Source: Calothrix membranacea FACHB-236
Lineage (GTDB): Bacteria; Cyanobacteriota; Cyanobacteriia; Cyanobacteriales; Nostocaceae
DNA: 64,000 nt
Direction: 5' to 3'
Assembly (NCBI RefSeq): GCF_014696315.1
Contig: NZ_JACJPX010000005.1
Location: 62,001 to 126,000, forward strand
The notes below the pieces were generated by a model. It saw only the letters and a program-made list of their open reading frames with translations, made no database searches and was not told the DNA's origin. Shown one piece after another: positions 54,688 through 64,000 of this stretch. Within the stretch, counting starts at the first letter, position 1. Every line of letters begins with the position of its first letter. Both the position numbers and the translations under genes were made by a program.

Positions 54688-55731
54688 TTATTCGCCAAAT
54701 ATAACATTTGCAACTTTTTGCCAGCAGAAAGTATCTCTCGACAAACTAGCTATCTCATCTAAATTCCAAAATTTGGATAATCCATATTCAATAGCTTCTG
54801 CAATTGAATGCTCATTCATATCAACGAATAGTGCTAATCTTGAATCAACAAATGGTGCAATACCACAGCTTTTAGGGATAATTATCGGAGTGCCACATGC
54901 AAGAGCCTCTACATAAGTAAATCCAAAAGGTTCTTCTGGATTAAGAGAAATAAATAGTTTGGAACGAGAATACATTTCAACAATTTTTTCTTTATCAAGG
55001 TATCCATGATAAATTATGTTATCTAGGGATTTTTCTCGCAATTTCTGATGAGACTGTAAATTATCTTTTAAGGCTCCAATTAAATGGAAATTAATTTGTT
55101 TACCACTCTTATTATGTATAAGAGCTAAAGCATTAAGTATCAGCATTAAACCTTTTGTTAAACAAATTCTGCCAACATAAAGTAAGTCAATGTCTCGCTG
55201 AGAAAAATCTTTAATGATAGGCTGTTGAAAAGCTTTAGGGATTCCCCAAGGAACCACTGCAGAATTCTTAACCCCAAAAATTCTATTTATACTGGCAGTA
55301 AGATAGCTATTTGCTATAGATGTTTGAGTACATCTATATCCAATTATATTGGACAAATTACCAATAATAAATTGTAATAAACTTGCCTCTAAATTACCAA
55401 ATCCATGAAGAATATGAATTTTTCTCGTGCTGTGAATTAATGGAATAATCAAAGAGTAATATACATTAGATATGGTAATATCTATTTTATTTTTATATAA
55501 AAATTTAATAAATGTATAAATGTCTTTTGGAAGAAATAACGTAATCACAGAGTCTGAAGTTAATCCGCTCAGGAAATTACTACTATTTTTTGGGTTCGTT
55601 AAAGTTACTATACAAATAAAATAGCCTTTTTGTTGCAAAATATCGGTAAATTCTTCTATAAAAGTAGTAACGCCGCCTTCTTGAGGAATTGGCCCAAGTA
55701 TTATAGAAACTTTTCTAGAATCTGCTATCAT
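54688..55731 (-). CDS. Glycosyltransferase family 4
   Basis: A 347-residue GT-B enzyme. The acceptor-side N-terminal start is VSIILGPIPQEGGVTTFIEEF. The donor-side motif is DLLYVGRICLTKGLMLILNAL, and the E-x7-E element is EEPFGFTYVEALACGTPIIIP. It is a cytoplasmic or membrane-peripheral retaining transferase adding a sugar to the exopolysaccharide unit. It is A/T-rich like its neighbours. Donor and acceptor are unknown. Confidence 0.9.
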   Translation of the reverse strand: MIADSRKVSIILGPIPQEGGVTTFIEEFTDILQQKGYFICIVTLTNPKNSSNFLSGLTSDSVITLFLPKDIYTFIKFLYKNKIDITISNVYYSLIIPLIHSTRKIHILHGFGNLEASLLQFIIGNLSNIIGYRCTQTSIANSYLTASINRIFGVKNSAVVPWGIPKAFQQPIIKDFSQRDIDLLYVGRICLTKGLMLILNALALIHNKSGKQINFHLIGALKDNLQSHQKLREKSLDNIIYHGYLDKEKIVEMYSRSKLFISLNPEEPFGFTYVEALACGTPIIIPKSCGIAPFVDSRLALFVDMNEHSIAEAIEYGLSKFWNLDEIASLSRDTFCWQKVANVIFGE

Positions 55732-55773
55732 TATTTATGTTTAGATTATTAATTAAATTCAATAGGTCTTTCT

Positions 55774-57123
55774 TTAATTGACAAATATGAAACTAATAAA
55801 AGATATTATTATAAATAACGATATAGGAACTAGTAAACAAGATACAAGGATATGAAGAGGAAGATTTAATTTTTTGAGCGCAACCACAGGCAAAAACAGT
55901 GTTCCTAAATAGCCAATATTACCACAAACTGCACCTAACAAACCTAAATGTACAGAACCTAAAGCAATAAATATCAAAGATAATAAACCAAACGACAATT
56001 GATTAAAAGCAGATATTGCGACATCTTTTGTTGTAAAAAGAATAAAATATCCAGGTGCATTTAAAGAAATTAGGGTTGTGATTAATATACATATTTGAAA
56101 AATTTTAATGTTGGTTAAATTTACAGATTCCGGCATCAAGAATTTTATAATTAAGTTAGCAAATATTAAAATAATAGAGCCTATAGCAATTGCGACTAAT
56201 GCATTAATTTTTATGGCTTGTTTGACTTTTTCTTGTAATAAAACTTTATTAGAATCTGGGTCTACTACTAAATTGCTAATTGTAGGAATTAAAGGCTGAA
56301 CAACTAATGCTGAAAAGGAAGTTGTTGCGCTGGCAATATCAAACATAGTTGCATATATTCCTAGGTTCGTGGAACCTAATAAAGAACCAACTATGAGGCG
56401 ATCGCCTCGTGTAAAAAAACTACGTCCTAATGTCGTAATCCAGCTCACTAAACTATAGTTAACTATTTCCATTCCTCTTTGCGGATTCCAAAGCGGTTTA
56501 ATTCTGTGATTCTTCGTGAGTAAGACTATAACCCAAATATGACCTAACAAAGTAACTACACCAATCAATGCTTGCCATTTTGCTAGTGCAACTACTTTTC
56601 CTCCTGACCAAGCCAAAGCCATCCATCCAACAGTTAAGAATATCCACTGCAAAGTAGCCAATGCACTCATGAATTTATACTGTTGGTAAGCTTGTTCTAT
56701 TCCGATAAAACATTGCTGTAGTAGCTGTGCCCATACTGCAATTGCACCAATTTGTATAGCCTGTACAACCTGCTGCTGCTGGAAGATGTTTAACTTGGGA
56801 AAAATACGAGTCAAGGCTTCTCCACCTATCCCAAGAGATAAGGCAGCAATAGTTGCTAAAACTAGCATTGCTGTAATTATAATTGTCAATGTTTGAGATA
56901 GCCCTCTAATATCTTTTTTGGCTAAATCTTGAGAGACGAAAACTGTTGCCGATACAGGTAAACCCACCTCTGCCAGAACTATAAAGCTTAAAATAGAAGA
57001 AACTAAAGCCCATACACCATATTCTTCCAAACCCATTAAACGAATTAGAACTGGAATAGATATAAAGCTGAGTCCAGCTCTAAATAATCCTGGGATAACG
57101 TTGTATAGCCCATTTTTTAGCAT
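55774..57123 (-). CDS. Oligosaccharide flippase (Wzx, MATE-like)
   Basis: A 449-residue protein with 12-14 helices. YNVIPGLFRAGLSFISIPVLIRLMGLEEYGVWALVSSILSFIVLAEVGLP is the classical polysaccharide flippase start (GLxxYG-type motif). It moves lipid-linked repeat units across the inner membrane for Wzy. It lies 9 bp downstream of the FkbM methyltransferase gene and 42 bp upstream of the GT4 gene, so cotranscription is very likely. Confidence 0.92.
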   Translation of the reverse strand: MLKNGLYNVIPGLFRAGLSFISIPVLIRLMGLEEYGVWALVSSILSFIVLAEVGLPVSATVFVSQDLAKKDIRGLSQTLTIIITAMLVLATIAALSLGIGGEALTRIFPKLNIFQQQQVVQAIQIGAIAVWAQLLQQCFIGIEQAYQQYKFMSALATLQWIFLTVGWMALAWSGGKVVALAKWQALIGVVTLLGHIWVIVLLTKNHRIKPLWNPQRGMEIVNYSLVSWITTLGRSFFTRGDRLIVGSLLGSTNLGIYATMFDIASATTSFSALVVQPLIPTISNLVVDPDSNKVLLQEKVKQAIKINALVAIAIGSIILIFANLIIKFLMPESVNLTNIKIFQICILITTLISLNAPGYFILFTTKDVAISAFNQLSFGLLSLIFIALGSVHLGLLGAVCGNIGYLGTLFLPVVALKKLNLPLHILVSCLLVPISLFIIISFISFIFVN

Positions 57124-57132
57124 ACAATCAGA

Positions 57133-57978
57133 TTAATTTTTTGCTTGTTTGGAAGATGCATATGGGTGATCAGTTAATCTAGCAATATAATTGGATACAC
57201 CACGAAAGTACTCTAAGTCTTCATAGTACTCTTGAATTTCTAATAGTTTACCCCCTGGTGTGATTCTATAAATTTCAAATCCTTTTTCTTGGAGTAAATG
57301 CCAAAAATCTCTAAAAAAAGTTCTGGAGTTAATATTACCAGACCCAAATTCAAAGGACATAGCTCCTATTTTGTTTTCATTTAGGGACTGAGATGCACCC
57401 AGTAAAGCTTCCATTTCATGACCTTCTATATCCATTTTCAGAAAATCTACAAATTCAATTGAATAATCTGCAATTACTTTATCTATTGTTGTAATGCTTA
57501 CACTATATTTTTGATATTTATAATCTTTAAATCGCCCATCTTTTCGCTGATACAAAGATGCCGAACCATCAGTCTGAGAAGATGAGTAAAGATAGGTAAT
57601 TCCTTCCGTTTTACCTATAGCACAAGGAATCAATGTACTATTAGGCAAATTCAATTGCTGAATTTCCAGTATACAAGTCTCCGAAGGTTCAAATTGAAAT
57701 AATTGAGCATGAGGCTGAAATTTCAATATTTGACTCGACCACAACCCTACATTTGCACCAACATCAAATACTACTGGATACTGTCTATAGATATTACTTA
57801 ATGCCGCCTCAACTTCTTCTTCAATGGAATTACTACCTGCACCCTTACCAAGTAAAAAAGCCAGGTAAGCCTCTATGTAGCGAGATGGTTTATAGAATAA
57901 TTTTGAAGTCAAAATTTTGCTAAGAGGTACAGCGAAAGATTTACCAATATAATTAAGTTTAGATTCGTATAATTTCAT
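57133..57978 (-). CDS. FkbM family SAM-dependent methyltransferase
   Basis: A 281-residue protein. VVFDVGANVGLWSSQILKF is SAM motif I, FQFEPSETC carries the motif II acidic residue, and VDFLKMDIEGHEMEALLGA is the FkbM-specific segment. It probably O-methylates a sugar of the exopolysaccharide. The first 60 residues are helical and basic. A long hairpin precedes it in the gap after the wzc-like gene. Confidence 0.9.
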   Translation of the reverse strand: MKLYESKLNYIGKSFAVPLSKILTSKLFYKPSRYIEAYLAFLLGKGAGSNSIEEEVEAALSNIYRQYPVVFDVGANVGLWSSQILKFQPHAQLFQFEPSETCILEIQQLNLPNSTLIPCAIGKTEGITYLYSSSQTDGSASLYQRKDGRFKDYKYQKYSVSITTIDKVIADYSIEFVDFLKMDIEGHEMEALLGASQSLNENKIGAMSFEFGSGNINSRTFFRDFWHLLQEKGFEIYRITPGGKLLEIQEYYEDLEYFRGVSNYIARLTDHPYASSKQAKN

Positions 57979-58024
57979 CTTATTTGTTATTTAAAAACAA
58001 AATTCCTATCATGAATTAGTCATA

Positions 58025-58062
58025 TATTATTGATAATTATTCAGGAAAAATTATCAATAATA
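58025..58062. other. Perfect 14-bp A/T hairpin upstream of fkbM
   Basis: Arms at 58025-58038 and 58049-58062 (TATTATTGATAATT and complement) with a 10-nt loop lie in the 267-bp gap between the kinase gene and the methyltransferase gene, both on the minus strand. It may attenuate transcription or mark an RNA processing site. Confidence 0.5.
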
Positions 58063-58245
58063 AGTTATTACTCAAGTCACATAAATTTGAATTTATACCA
58101 AGTCGCAACTCGTGGCAACATATGGATTCACATAACCCATAATCACAAAGCTATCCTATATCTAAAATTTCAAAGGATATTAATCGACACAATACAAATT
58201 CAACCTATGAATAAAGTTATTTAAAAATTTCATTTTTCATGCTTG

Positions 58246-60438
58246 CTAAATACGAATTTTGGGCACATTCACTTCTACTTTGCCATTTTTATCCTTATCT
58301 TTTGCTCCGTAATAGCTCTTCGCATAGTAGCCACCGTAACTACTCTGAGCAGTCACACCATTAGCTACCATGCCCAGAACTTGATGACCAGACTGCTCTA
58401 ACAGTAGCTTACTAGCATTTACCGATGCAGCGTTAGCGACACCGGGACGCACAACCAACAAAATCCCATCTACTAACTTGCCTAACATTAGTGCATCAGC
58501 AACTACAGTCAAAGGTGGACAGTCGATAATTACAAAGTCATATTCTTTGGTTGCTTGTTGAATAAATGTAGCAATGCGTTGAGAATTTAAAAGTGCAACG
58601 GGGTTAGGTGGAATTGTCCCAGCAGTAATAATATCTAGAGTCATCAAAGCTTCTTTGGCCGTAGTTTGCCACTCAGCTTGACCCACTAAAATATTACTTA
58701 GCCCTACAAGATTGTTTTGTTCCCAAATTTTATGCTGACGGGGGCGACGCATATCTCCATCTACTAATAATACTCGCCGTCCTAGTTGGGCTACTGCTAC
58801 TGCTAAGTTAGCAGCAACAAAGGATTTACCCTCGCCAGGAATTGAACTACTGAGCGCAATAACTTTCAGCATCTTATCAGAAATGCTGAAACTCAAATTA
58901 GTTTGCAGCATCTCAAAAGCTGATGACACAGGCGAATAGGGATTGTTGAGTACAGGTAATTCTTGTTCGCCCTCACCTTCAGTATTTTTATCTTTTTCAG
59001 ATAATGGAATTGCACCCAGCAAAGGATATTCCAAAATTCGCTTGGCTTCTTCCACTGTCTTGAGAGAATTATCAATAGATTCCAACACCAACGCTGTACC
59101 TGCACCCAAGACAATGCCTAATAATCCTCCTAAGGCCAAGTTCAAAGGGATAACTGGAGAAACAGACTTATCAGGAACTAAAGCTTCAGAGATGATCCGC
59201 GCATTACCAACATTTTGGTTTTCTACGACTTCAACTTCCTGTAATTGCTTTGACAGTTGTTCATATGTAACTTGTGCTACCTTCAACTGTCGTTGTAGCT
59301 GTAGCTGTTGCTGCTCAAGCCGGGGTAAGCTATCCAATCGCTCTTTGTTTACTATAAATGTCTGCTGTAATTCCGCTACTTGGTTAGCTAATGCTAAATG
59401 TTCGACTTCCGACTTAACTAACTCTTCAGTTAAAGTCTGCTTGAGTTTGCCGATTTGCAAATTCTGCTCTGGCATATACTCAGAATCACCTATAGTTTGA
59501 GCAACTCTCCCTTCCAGTTGCTTTCTTAGGGCTATTTCTTTCCTCTCTAAATTGATAATTGTCGGGTTATCTTCTGTAAAACGAGTTTGCGCCACTGCTA
59601 ACTCGTCTTGCACTTTTTGGTATTCTGTCAGTACTTGCTGTACGGCAGGAGATTGGCTTAATGTTGTGAGTTCCACAGCTTTTTCACTACTCAATTGCAT
59701 TTGATTTTGCAAAGATTGAGAGCGAGTTTTTGCTGCTGTGAGTTCACCTTGGGTTTTGGTAATTTCTTCTGCTAAATCTTTTAGCGCTTCTACCCCAACT
59801 TTAGCTTCAACATCGAGCGCTATTACTTTATTTTTTTCTTTAAATCGGCGTAAGGCCAATTCAGCTTTCAAAACTCTTGTTTCAACTTCCGGCAATTGCT
59901 TAGTTAAAAATTCTCTTGCAGATCTAGCCTCTGCACGGTTAGTGCGAACATTACTTTCTAAGTAATATTCCATTAGGGAATTAATAACAGTAGCAGCTTC
60001 TTGAGGATTTGTACTTCGGTAAGAAAGCTGCATGACATCGGTTCCGCGGATAGTCTTAAGTTTAAGTATTTTGAGAAACTTTTCGATTGTGAGCGGTTTA
60101 CCCCATTGATCCTTGAGATTAAGGCTGGTAATAGTTTTTTGGACGATAGGGTTTGAGCGGACTACTTCTGCTTCTGTATCCACTGGATTGCTGAGGTTGG
60201 TCAGACCGCTGAGTTCTCCTACCTGTGCTGAAATACCTGTGAGTGATGAGACACCATTCTGCTTGTCGAATAAGAGTTTGGCTTGCGATTCGTAGACTGG
60301 TTTTTGGAGGAAGGTGACTAGGGTTGTCAAGCCAAACACAGAGCCAATGACAACTGTGGTTACTGGCCAACGCCTTTTTATAATTGTCCAGTACTGTTGG
60401 ACATCAATCACGTCACGCTCTTCTTGCTTAGTAGGCAT
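58246..60438 (-). CDS. wzc: Polysaccharide co-polymerase/tyrosine autokinase (Wzc-like)
   Basis: About 730 residues from ATG 60438; ATG 60510 would add 24 unrelated residues. The N-terminal Wzz domain has a first transmembrane helix (TTVVIGSVFGLTTLVTF, about 27-43), a long periplasmic coiled coil (about 170-420) and a second helix (LGGLLGIVLGAGTALVL, about 444-460). The BY-kinase domain carries Walker A in SSSIPGEGKSF (near 534-538), Walker A-prime in LLVDGDMRRP and Walker B in VIIDCPP. A C-terminal Tyr cluster (SSYGGYYAKSYYG) is for autophosphorylation. It controls chain length of the exported polysaccharide. It is the first gene of the minus-strand run. Confidence 0.94.
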   Translation of the reverse strand: MPTKQEERDVIDVQQYWTIIKRRWPVTTVVIGSVFGLTTLVTFLQKPVYESQAKLLFDKQNGVSSLTGISAQVGELSGLTNLSNPVDTEAEVVRSNPIVQKTITSLNLKDQWGKPLTIEKFLKILKLKTIRGTDVMQLSYRSTNPQEAATVINSLMEYYLESNVRTNRAEARSAREFLTKQLPEVETRVLKAELALRRFKEKNKVIALDVEAKVGVEALKDLAEEITKTQGELTAAKTRSQSLQNQMQLSSEKAVELTTLSQSPAVQQVLTEYQKVQDELAVAQTRFTEDNPTIINLERKEIALRKQLEGRVAQTIGDSEYMPEQNLQIGKLKQTLTEELVKSEVEHLALANQVAELQQTFIVNKERLDSLPRLEQQQLQLQRQLKVAQVTYEQLSKQLQEVEVVENQNVGNARIISEALVPDKSVSPVIPLNLALGGLLGIVLGAGTALVLESIDNSLKTVEEAKRILEYPLLGAIPLSEKDKNTEGEGEQELPVLNNPYSPVSSAFEMLQTNLSFSISDKMLKVIALSSSIPGEGKSFVAANLAVAVAQLGRRVLLVDGDMRRPRQHKIWEQNNLVGLSNILVGQAEWQTTAKEALMTLDIITAGTIPPNPVALLNSQRIATFIQQATKEYDFVIIDCPPLTVVADALMLGKLVDGILLVVRPGVANAASVNASKLLLEQSGHQVLGMVANGVTAQSSYGGYYAKSYYGAKDKDKNGKVEVNVPKIRI

Positions 60439-61157
60439 AAATAATATCCCGAAAAACCAAATATCCATTAGGCTGGCGCTGTTTTCTATGCCAACACAAT
60501 TAACTACCAAACCAAATTAATCGAGGATGGCTAGTCTTGCTATGAATCAGAAATATGTTCCAAATACTCTGAGCGGAAATTCTCTCTCAAATGTCCTGAT
60601 TCCCAAAACGTCCCGATTATTCTATACTAATTCCTGTTCTTTATTCACCATAAATACTATGTTTGTGAAAGTCATTGGTATTTATAAGAACATTTTATCC
60701 TAAAATAGTCAACAGATAAATATTACTGATTAAAAACTCATAATTCTAATAATATTTATACTTAAACTTGACTAAAAATAATCGGTAAAGCACCCGTTAC
60801 ATAGAGGCAGAGGCTCTGTGTAATAAGTATATACCTTGACACAAAAATATCTATAGAAAAGCTACTAAGAAATTACAAGTTATGTAAACTAATTGTTATA
60901 AAAATAACTCTATCTATGTTAAATTTGTTTGTAATTTTTCTTTGTAATTAAAGGGACTAGTTATTATCCCTGAAACACTTAAAATACTCTTAAACGGAAA
61001 CTGAGCTAATCAACTTTGCCAAATTTGTAGAGGAAAATTGGCAACTGGCAATCAATCCTTTAATTCGATGAATACTCAGGGTTAAGCATATTTAAGCAGC
61101 AAAAATCTACTACCTATAGCTCGTTTACTTCGGAATTAAGAGTAGTATAAAATATTT
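60439..61157. other. Divergent control region of the exopolysaccharide cluster
   Basis: About 720 bp, AT-rich, between wzc (minus) and the sugar-transferase gene (plus). Both promoters must lie here; no operator repeat, JUMPStart-like element or RNA gene was recognised. Confidence 0.45.
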
Positions 61158-62576
61158 ATGTTCAATATACCATTTCACACTTACAGGGGAAGCGTCCAAT
61201 TAATTACAATCCCACGCTTCATGCCTGTATTACTTTTGGTAGGAGATATTTTTGGTCTAGTTGTCTGTTTAGGAGTTGCTTTTTGGTTGCGCCTAGGTCA
61301 GGCAATTGCAGGGTTTGATGGAGTAGTTTGCGGATTTATGCTGCTGGTACTGGCAGGTCTTTATCTTGCAGATACTTATCATCCCGATACACAAGTAGCA
61401 GGTTTGCGTGCTCCTGCGCGTATCCTAATAGTTAGTTTCATAGTTGCTGCTATTACTTCTACCCTAATTTACATAACTGGAACTTGGGGACAGCATCCGT
61501 TGCTAGGAAGAGGCATTTTGCTAGTCAGTTTGGGAATATTTACCATCTGGGCGGTGATTTTAAGATTATGGGCAGTTAAGTGGTTGCGATCGCACGCCGA
61601 GCAAAGTCAGTGGTTGATGCTGGGAGGTGGCGAGAGTGGGATGAAATTTGCCCAAATGTTCCTAGAACATAACCCATTAGGGCGCTTGGTAGTACTTGCG
61701 GAAGCTAGTCAAGACATAGCTGAATTAGCAAAAACAGAATCGCATCTGAGTTACGGTGGTGGACTGAATAACTTACCTGCTTGGATGCAGCAGCCTTTGT
61801 CAGGGGTAGTAGTTGCAACCCCAAAGGATTTTTCTGATATCCAGGTACAGCAGTTGATGCAACTCAGGCTGCAAGGTATTCCGACTTACAGGTTACCAGA
61901 TATTTGCGAAACTCTATGGTATAAACTTCCTTCATCAGTGCTGGAAGATAGCTGGTTAGCTTTTAGTGCTGGCTTTAACCTAGTACCTGGTGGTATAAGT
62001 TTGAAGGTGAAGGGGGTCATAGACCTAATATTGGCAAGCCTATTACTGATATTTTTATTTCCCTTGATGCTATTGGCAATGCTGGCTATCAAGTTGGATA
62101 GTCCGGGCCCAATTTTTTACAGTCAAGTACGCACAGGGTTATACAGTAAACCATTTAGGGTTTACAAATTTCGGTCTATGTATCAAGATGCTGAGAAGCG
62201 GGGTGCACAATGGGCAAGCCAACGCGATCCGCGAATTACCAGGGTAGGGTATTGGCTGCGAGTTTTACGGATTGACGAACTACCACAGATTTTTAATGTG
62301 TTGAGGGGAGATATGAGTCTAATTGGCCCTCGTCCTGAACGACCAGAGTTTGATATTAAACTCAAAGAAGCGATTCCATATTATGAACTACGTTATTTAG
62401 TCAAACCTGGAATTACTGGTTGGGCACAGGTACTTTATCCTTACGGTGCTTCAGTTGAGGATGCTGCCCAAAAGCTAGCTTACGACCTCTATTACATTAA
62501 AAATTATTCTTTATGGTTAGATATTGCGATCGCCTTTAAAACTGTCAGGGTCGTTTTGTTAGGTAAAGGTAGATGA
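61158..62576 (+). CDS. Polyprenyl-phosphate sugar-1-phosphate transferase (WcaJ-like)
   Basis: A 472-residue initiating transferase. Four N-terminal helices (about 20-145) lead to a CoA-binding-like domain (WLMLGGGESGMKFAQMF), then a fifth membrane helix (DLILASLLLIFLFPLMLLAML) and the bacterial sugar transferase domain with KFRSM, LRIDELPQIFNVLRGDMSLIGPRPE and KPGITGWAQV. It attaches the first sugar phosphate to undecaprenyl phosphate, starting the repeat unit. It overlaps galE by 4 bp (ATGA), so the two are translationally coupled. Confidence 0.93.
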   Translation: MFNIPFHTYRGSVQLITIPRFMPVLLLVGDIFGLVVCLGVAFWLRLGQAIAGFDGVVCGFMLLVLAGLYLADTYHPDTQVAGLRAPARILIVSFIVAAITSTLIYITGTWGQHPLLGRGILLVSLGIFTIWAVILRLWAVKWLRSHAEQSQWLMLGGGESGMKFAQMFLEHNPLGRLVVLAEASQDIAELAKTESHLSYGGGLNNLPAWMQQPLSGVVVATPKDFSDIQVQQLMQLRLQGIPTYRLPDICETLWYKLPSSVLEDSWLAFSAGFNLVPGGISLKVKGVIDLILASLLLIFLFPLMLLAMLAIKLDSPGPIFYSQVRTGLYSKPFRVYKFRSMYQDAEKRGAQWASQRDPRITRVGYWLRVLRIDELPQIFNVLRGDMSLIGPRPERPEFDIKLKEAIPYYELRYLVKPGITGWAQVLYPYGASVEDAAQKLAYDLYYIKNYSLWLDIAIAFKTVRVVLLGKGR

Positions 62577-63652
62577 AAACGAAAGTATTAGTAACTGGCG
62601 GTGCAGGTTATATTGGTTCCCATGTCGTGCGCCAATTAGGGGAAGCTGGTTATGATGTGGTGGTGTACGACAATTGTTCTACAGGTTCACCCAAAGCCGT
62701 ACTAAATGGTGAGTTAATTATTGGTGATTTAGCAGATACAGACCGTCTTTACCAAGTTTTTGCCAAACACCGATTCAGTGCAGTGTTGCACTTTGCTGCT
62801 AGTTTAATTGTACCAGAATCAGTTGCTCACCCTCTTGACTACTATAGTAACAACACACGTAATACTCTAAATTTATTACGGTGCTGTAACGTTCTAGACG
62901 TTAACCAATTTATTTTTTCTAGTACAGCCGCTGTTTACGGAGAACCAGAAGAAAACCCAGTTACCGAATCTACACCTACTTTACCGATTAACCCCTATGG
63001 ACGCTCAAAGCTGATGAGTGAATGGCTGATTCAAGACCACAGTTTAGCGTCTCGACTGCGATATGTAACTTTGCGATATTTTAATGTAGGTGGTGCAGAT
63101 CCAGGTGGGCGACTGGGGCAAAGTTTACGTAATGTAACACACTTAATTGCAGCCGCTTGTAATGCAGCACTTAAACGTCAGCCGGAAGTAAAAATTTTTG
63201 GCACAGATTTTCCTACTCCTGATGGGACGGGAATTCGGGATTATATTCACGTTGAAGACTTAGCCGCTGCCCATGTGGATGCTTTACGCTATTTAGAAGC
63301 GGGTGGAGAAAGCCAAACTCTCAATTGTGGCTATGGCAAAGGCTACAGTGTGCGCCAAGTGATTGAGAGAGTAAAGGCAATTTCTGGTGTAGACTTCCCT
63401 GTGATTGAAGCTGAACGTCGTCCTGGAGATCCAGCTTGTGTGACAGCTTGTGCCGATAAAATCCGTCGGGTATTGGGTTGGCAACCCCAGTATAATGACT
63501 TGGATACCATAGTCCATACAACTTTGGCTTGGGAAATGCAACAAGAAAATCTGCGTTCGGTAACAGGAACTAGGCAGAAGCTAGTATTAATTAATAAGGA
63601 AAGACCTGTAAGATCTAAAATTGCTGAAATTGCTTATCGGCTACCACAGTAG
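62573..63652 (+). CDS. galE: UDP-glucose 4-epimerase
   Basis: A 359-residue short-chain dehydrogenase/reductase enzyme. The NAD site is VLVTGGAGYIGSHVVRQLGE, and the catalytic Ser/Tyr/Lys are in FSSTAAVYGE and NPYGRSK. GTGIRDYIHVEDLAAAHV and RRPGDPA are typical of GalE. It supplies UDP-galactose for the exopolysaccharide. The last 30 residues (after AWEMQQEN) are a basic extension beyond the usual 325-340 residue length. Confidence 0.94.
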   Translation: MKTKVLVTGGAGYIGSHVVRQLGEAGYDVVVYDNCSTGSPKAVLNGELIIGDLADTDRLYQVFAKHRFSAVLHFAASLIVPESVAHPLDYYSNNTRNTLNLLRCCNVLDVNQFIFSSTAAVYGEPEENPVTESTPTLPINPYGRSKLMSEWLIQDHSLASRLRYVTLRYFNVGGADPGGRLGQSLRNVTHLIAAACNAALKRQPEVKIFGTDFPTPDGTGIRDYIHVEDLAAAHVDALRYLEAGGESQTLNCGYGKGYSVRQVIERVKAISGVDFPVIEAERRPGDPACVTACADKIRRVLGWQPQYNDLDTIVHTTLAWEMQQENLRSVTGTRQKLVLINKERPVRSKIAEIAYRLPQ

Positions 63653-63706
63653 AGTTGCATTAATCAATGTAGAAGAAGGCTGATGGAAACTTTGAGTACC
63701 AGCAGT

Positions 63707-64000
63707 TTAATCAGATGCGGGTAGCAGATAAATTGCCCCAGAGATTAATGTCAGAATTACGGAAACCCAAAATGCAGTTATGGCTGGGATTTGCCAATCT
63801 GCTGATAAGGGTGCAATTAAAAGTGCGATCGCAATAATTTGACTAACGGTTTTGAGTTTACCCCAAATATTCGCCCCGGTAATTTGAGTTTGATTCACCC
63901 GCCAACCTGCGATCGCTAGTTCTCGCGCCAAGATGAGAAACACTCCCCAAGCGGGGACTTTACCTAATTCAATCAACACCATTAACGGCGCAAGTACTAA
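63707..64000 (-). CDS. pgsA: CDP-diacylglycerol-glycerol-3-phosphate phosphatidyltransferase, C-terminal part
   Basis: Partial gene running off the right edge; 97 residues of its C-terminal end are seen. LIELGKVPAWGVFLILARELAIAGWRV matches the PgsA segment following the catalytic CDP-alcohol motif, which lies outside the window. Two membrane helices follow (IIAIALLIAPL, AFWVSVILTLISGAIYLL). It makes phosphatidylglycerol phosphate, the route to PG, which is essential for photosystems. It is convergent with galE. Confidence 0.88.
   Translation of the reverse strand, partial: LVLAPLMVLIELGKVPAWGVFLILARELAIAGWRVNQTQITGANIWGKLKTVSQIIAIALLIAPLSADWQIPAITAFWVSVILTLISGAIYLLPASD

Noticed and set aside
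58030-58224. 64-residue frame in the wzc-fkbM gap
   Set aside because: It is made largely from the A/T hairpin and has no coding features.
1-64000. tRNA, rRNA or known small RNA (6S, tmRNA, Yfr1-type)
   Set aside because: Scanning gaps by eye for T-loop and Yfr1 core sequences gave no candidate; a covariance-model search would be decisive.

Overview
The window comes from a filamentous, probably heterocyst-forming cyanobacterium (order Nostocales). The evidence is phycobilisome and photosystem genes (psbI, a CpcS/CpeS lyase, a CpcL-type rod linker, ycf3), very frequent HIP1 octamers (GCGATCGC), many heptanucleotide tandem repeats (STRRs such as CCCCAAT, AGTCAAG, TAATGGG) and MITE-like palindromic repeats. 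The genus cannot be fixed from the sequence alone. No tRNA, rRNA, CRISPR array or intact insertion sequence was seen.

Layout. 0-9 kb: psbI (38 codons), a hexapeptide acyltransferase, a repeat-bearing 1.2 kb gap, glycogen phosphorylase, a DUF429 protein, proline iminopeptidase and a class II glutamine amidotransferase. 9-12 kb: a phycobilisome group of chromophore lyase, an overlapping HExxH protein and the membrane-anchored rod linker CpcL. 12-31 kb: housekeeping genes (cysteine desulfurase, D-Ala-D-Ala carboxypeptidase, TerB-like protein, acetolactate synthase with a C-terminal zinc ribbon, MFS transporter, ferrochelatase-like protein, Uma2 nuclease, a 1746-residue TamB protein, a GST and a DUF2214 membrane protein), separated by repeat-rich gaps.

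31-38.5 kb: an ArsR regulator, then a candidate conflict or signalling cluster. It holds a caspase-like protease with an EF-hand loop and a trypsin-like protease with peptidoglycan-binding repeats nested in a LamG domain. A divergent five-helix membrane protein with pentapeptide repeats follows. The first and third proteins share a GSGQI-containing motif.

38.5-45.2 kb: an arsenic-resistance island. It contains a PstS/SphX-type binding protein, an arsenate-linked GAPDH, ArsJ, Acr3, ArsR, ArsI and ArsC. Together they cover arsenate as 1-arseno-3-phosphoglycerate (GAPDH and ArsJ), arsenate reduction (ArsC), arsenite export (Acr3) and demethylation of organoarsenicals (ArsI). Two differently built sets of inverted-repeat operators precede the two transcription units.

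45-51.9 kb: DUF167, GST, HMCES/YedK, ycf3, gatC, a glutathionyl-hydroquinone reductase, a sunset-type lipoprotein, a BON protein and a TPR protein. 52-63.7 kb: an exopolysaccharide cluster. Wzc-type tyrosine kinase, FkbM methyltransferase, Wzx flippase, GT4, Wzy-like polymerase and GT2 lie on the minus strand; a polyprenyl-phosphate sugar transferase and galE diverge from them. The middle of this cluster is visibly AT-rich. The right edge cuts through pgsA.
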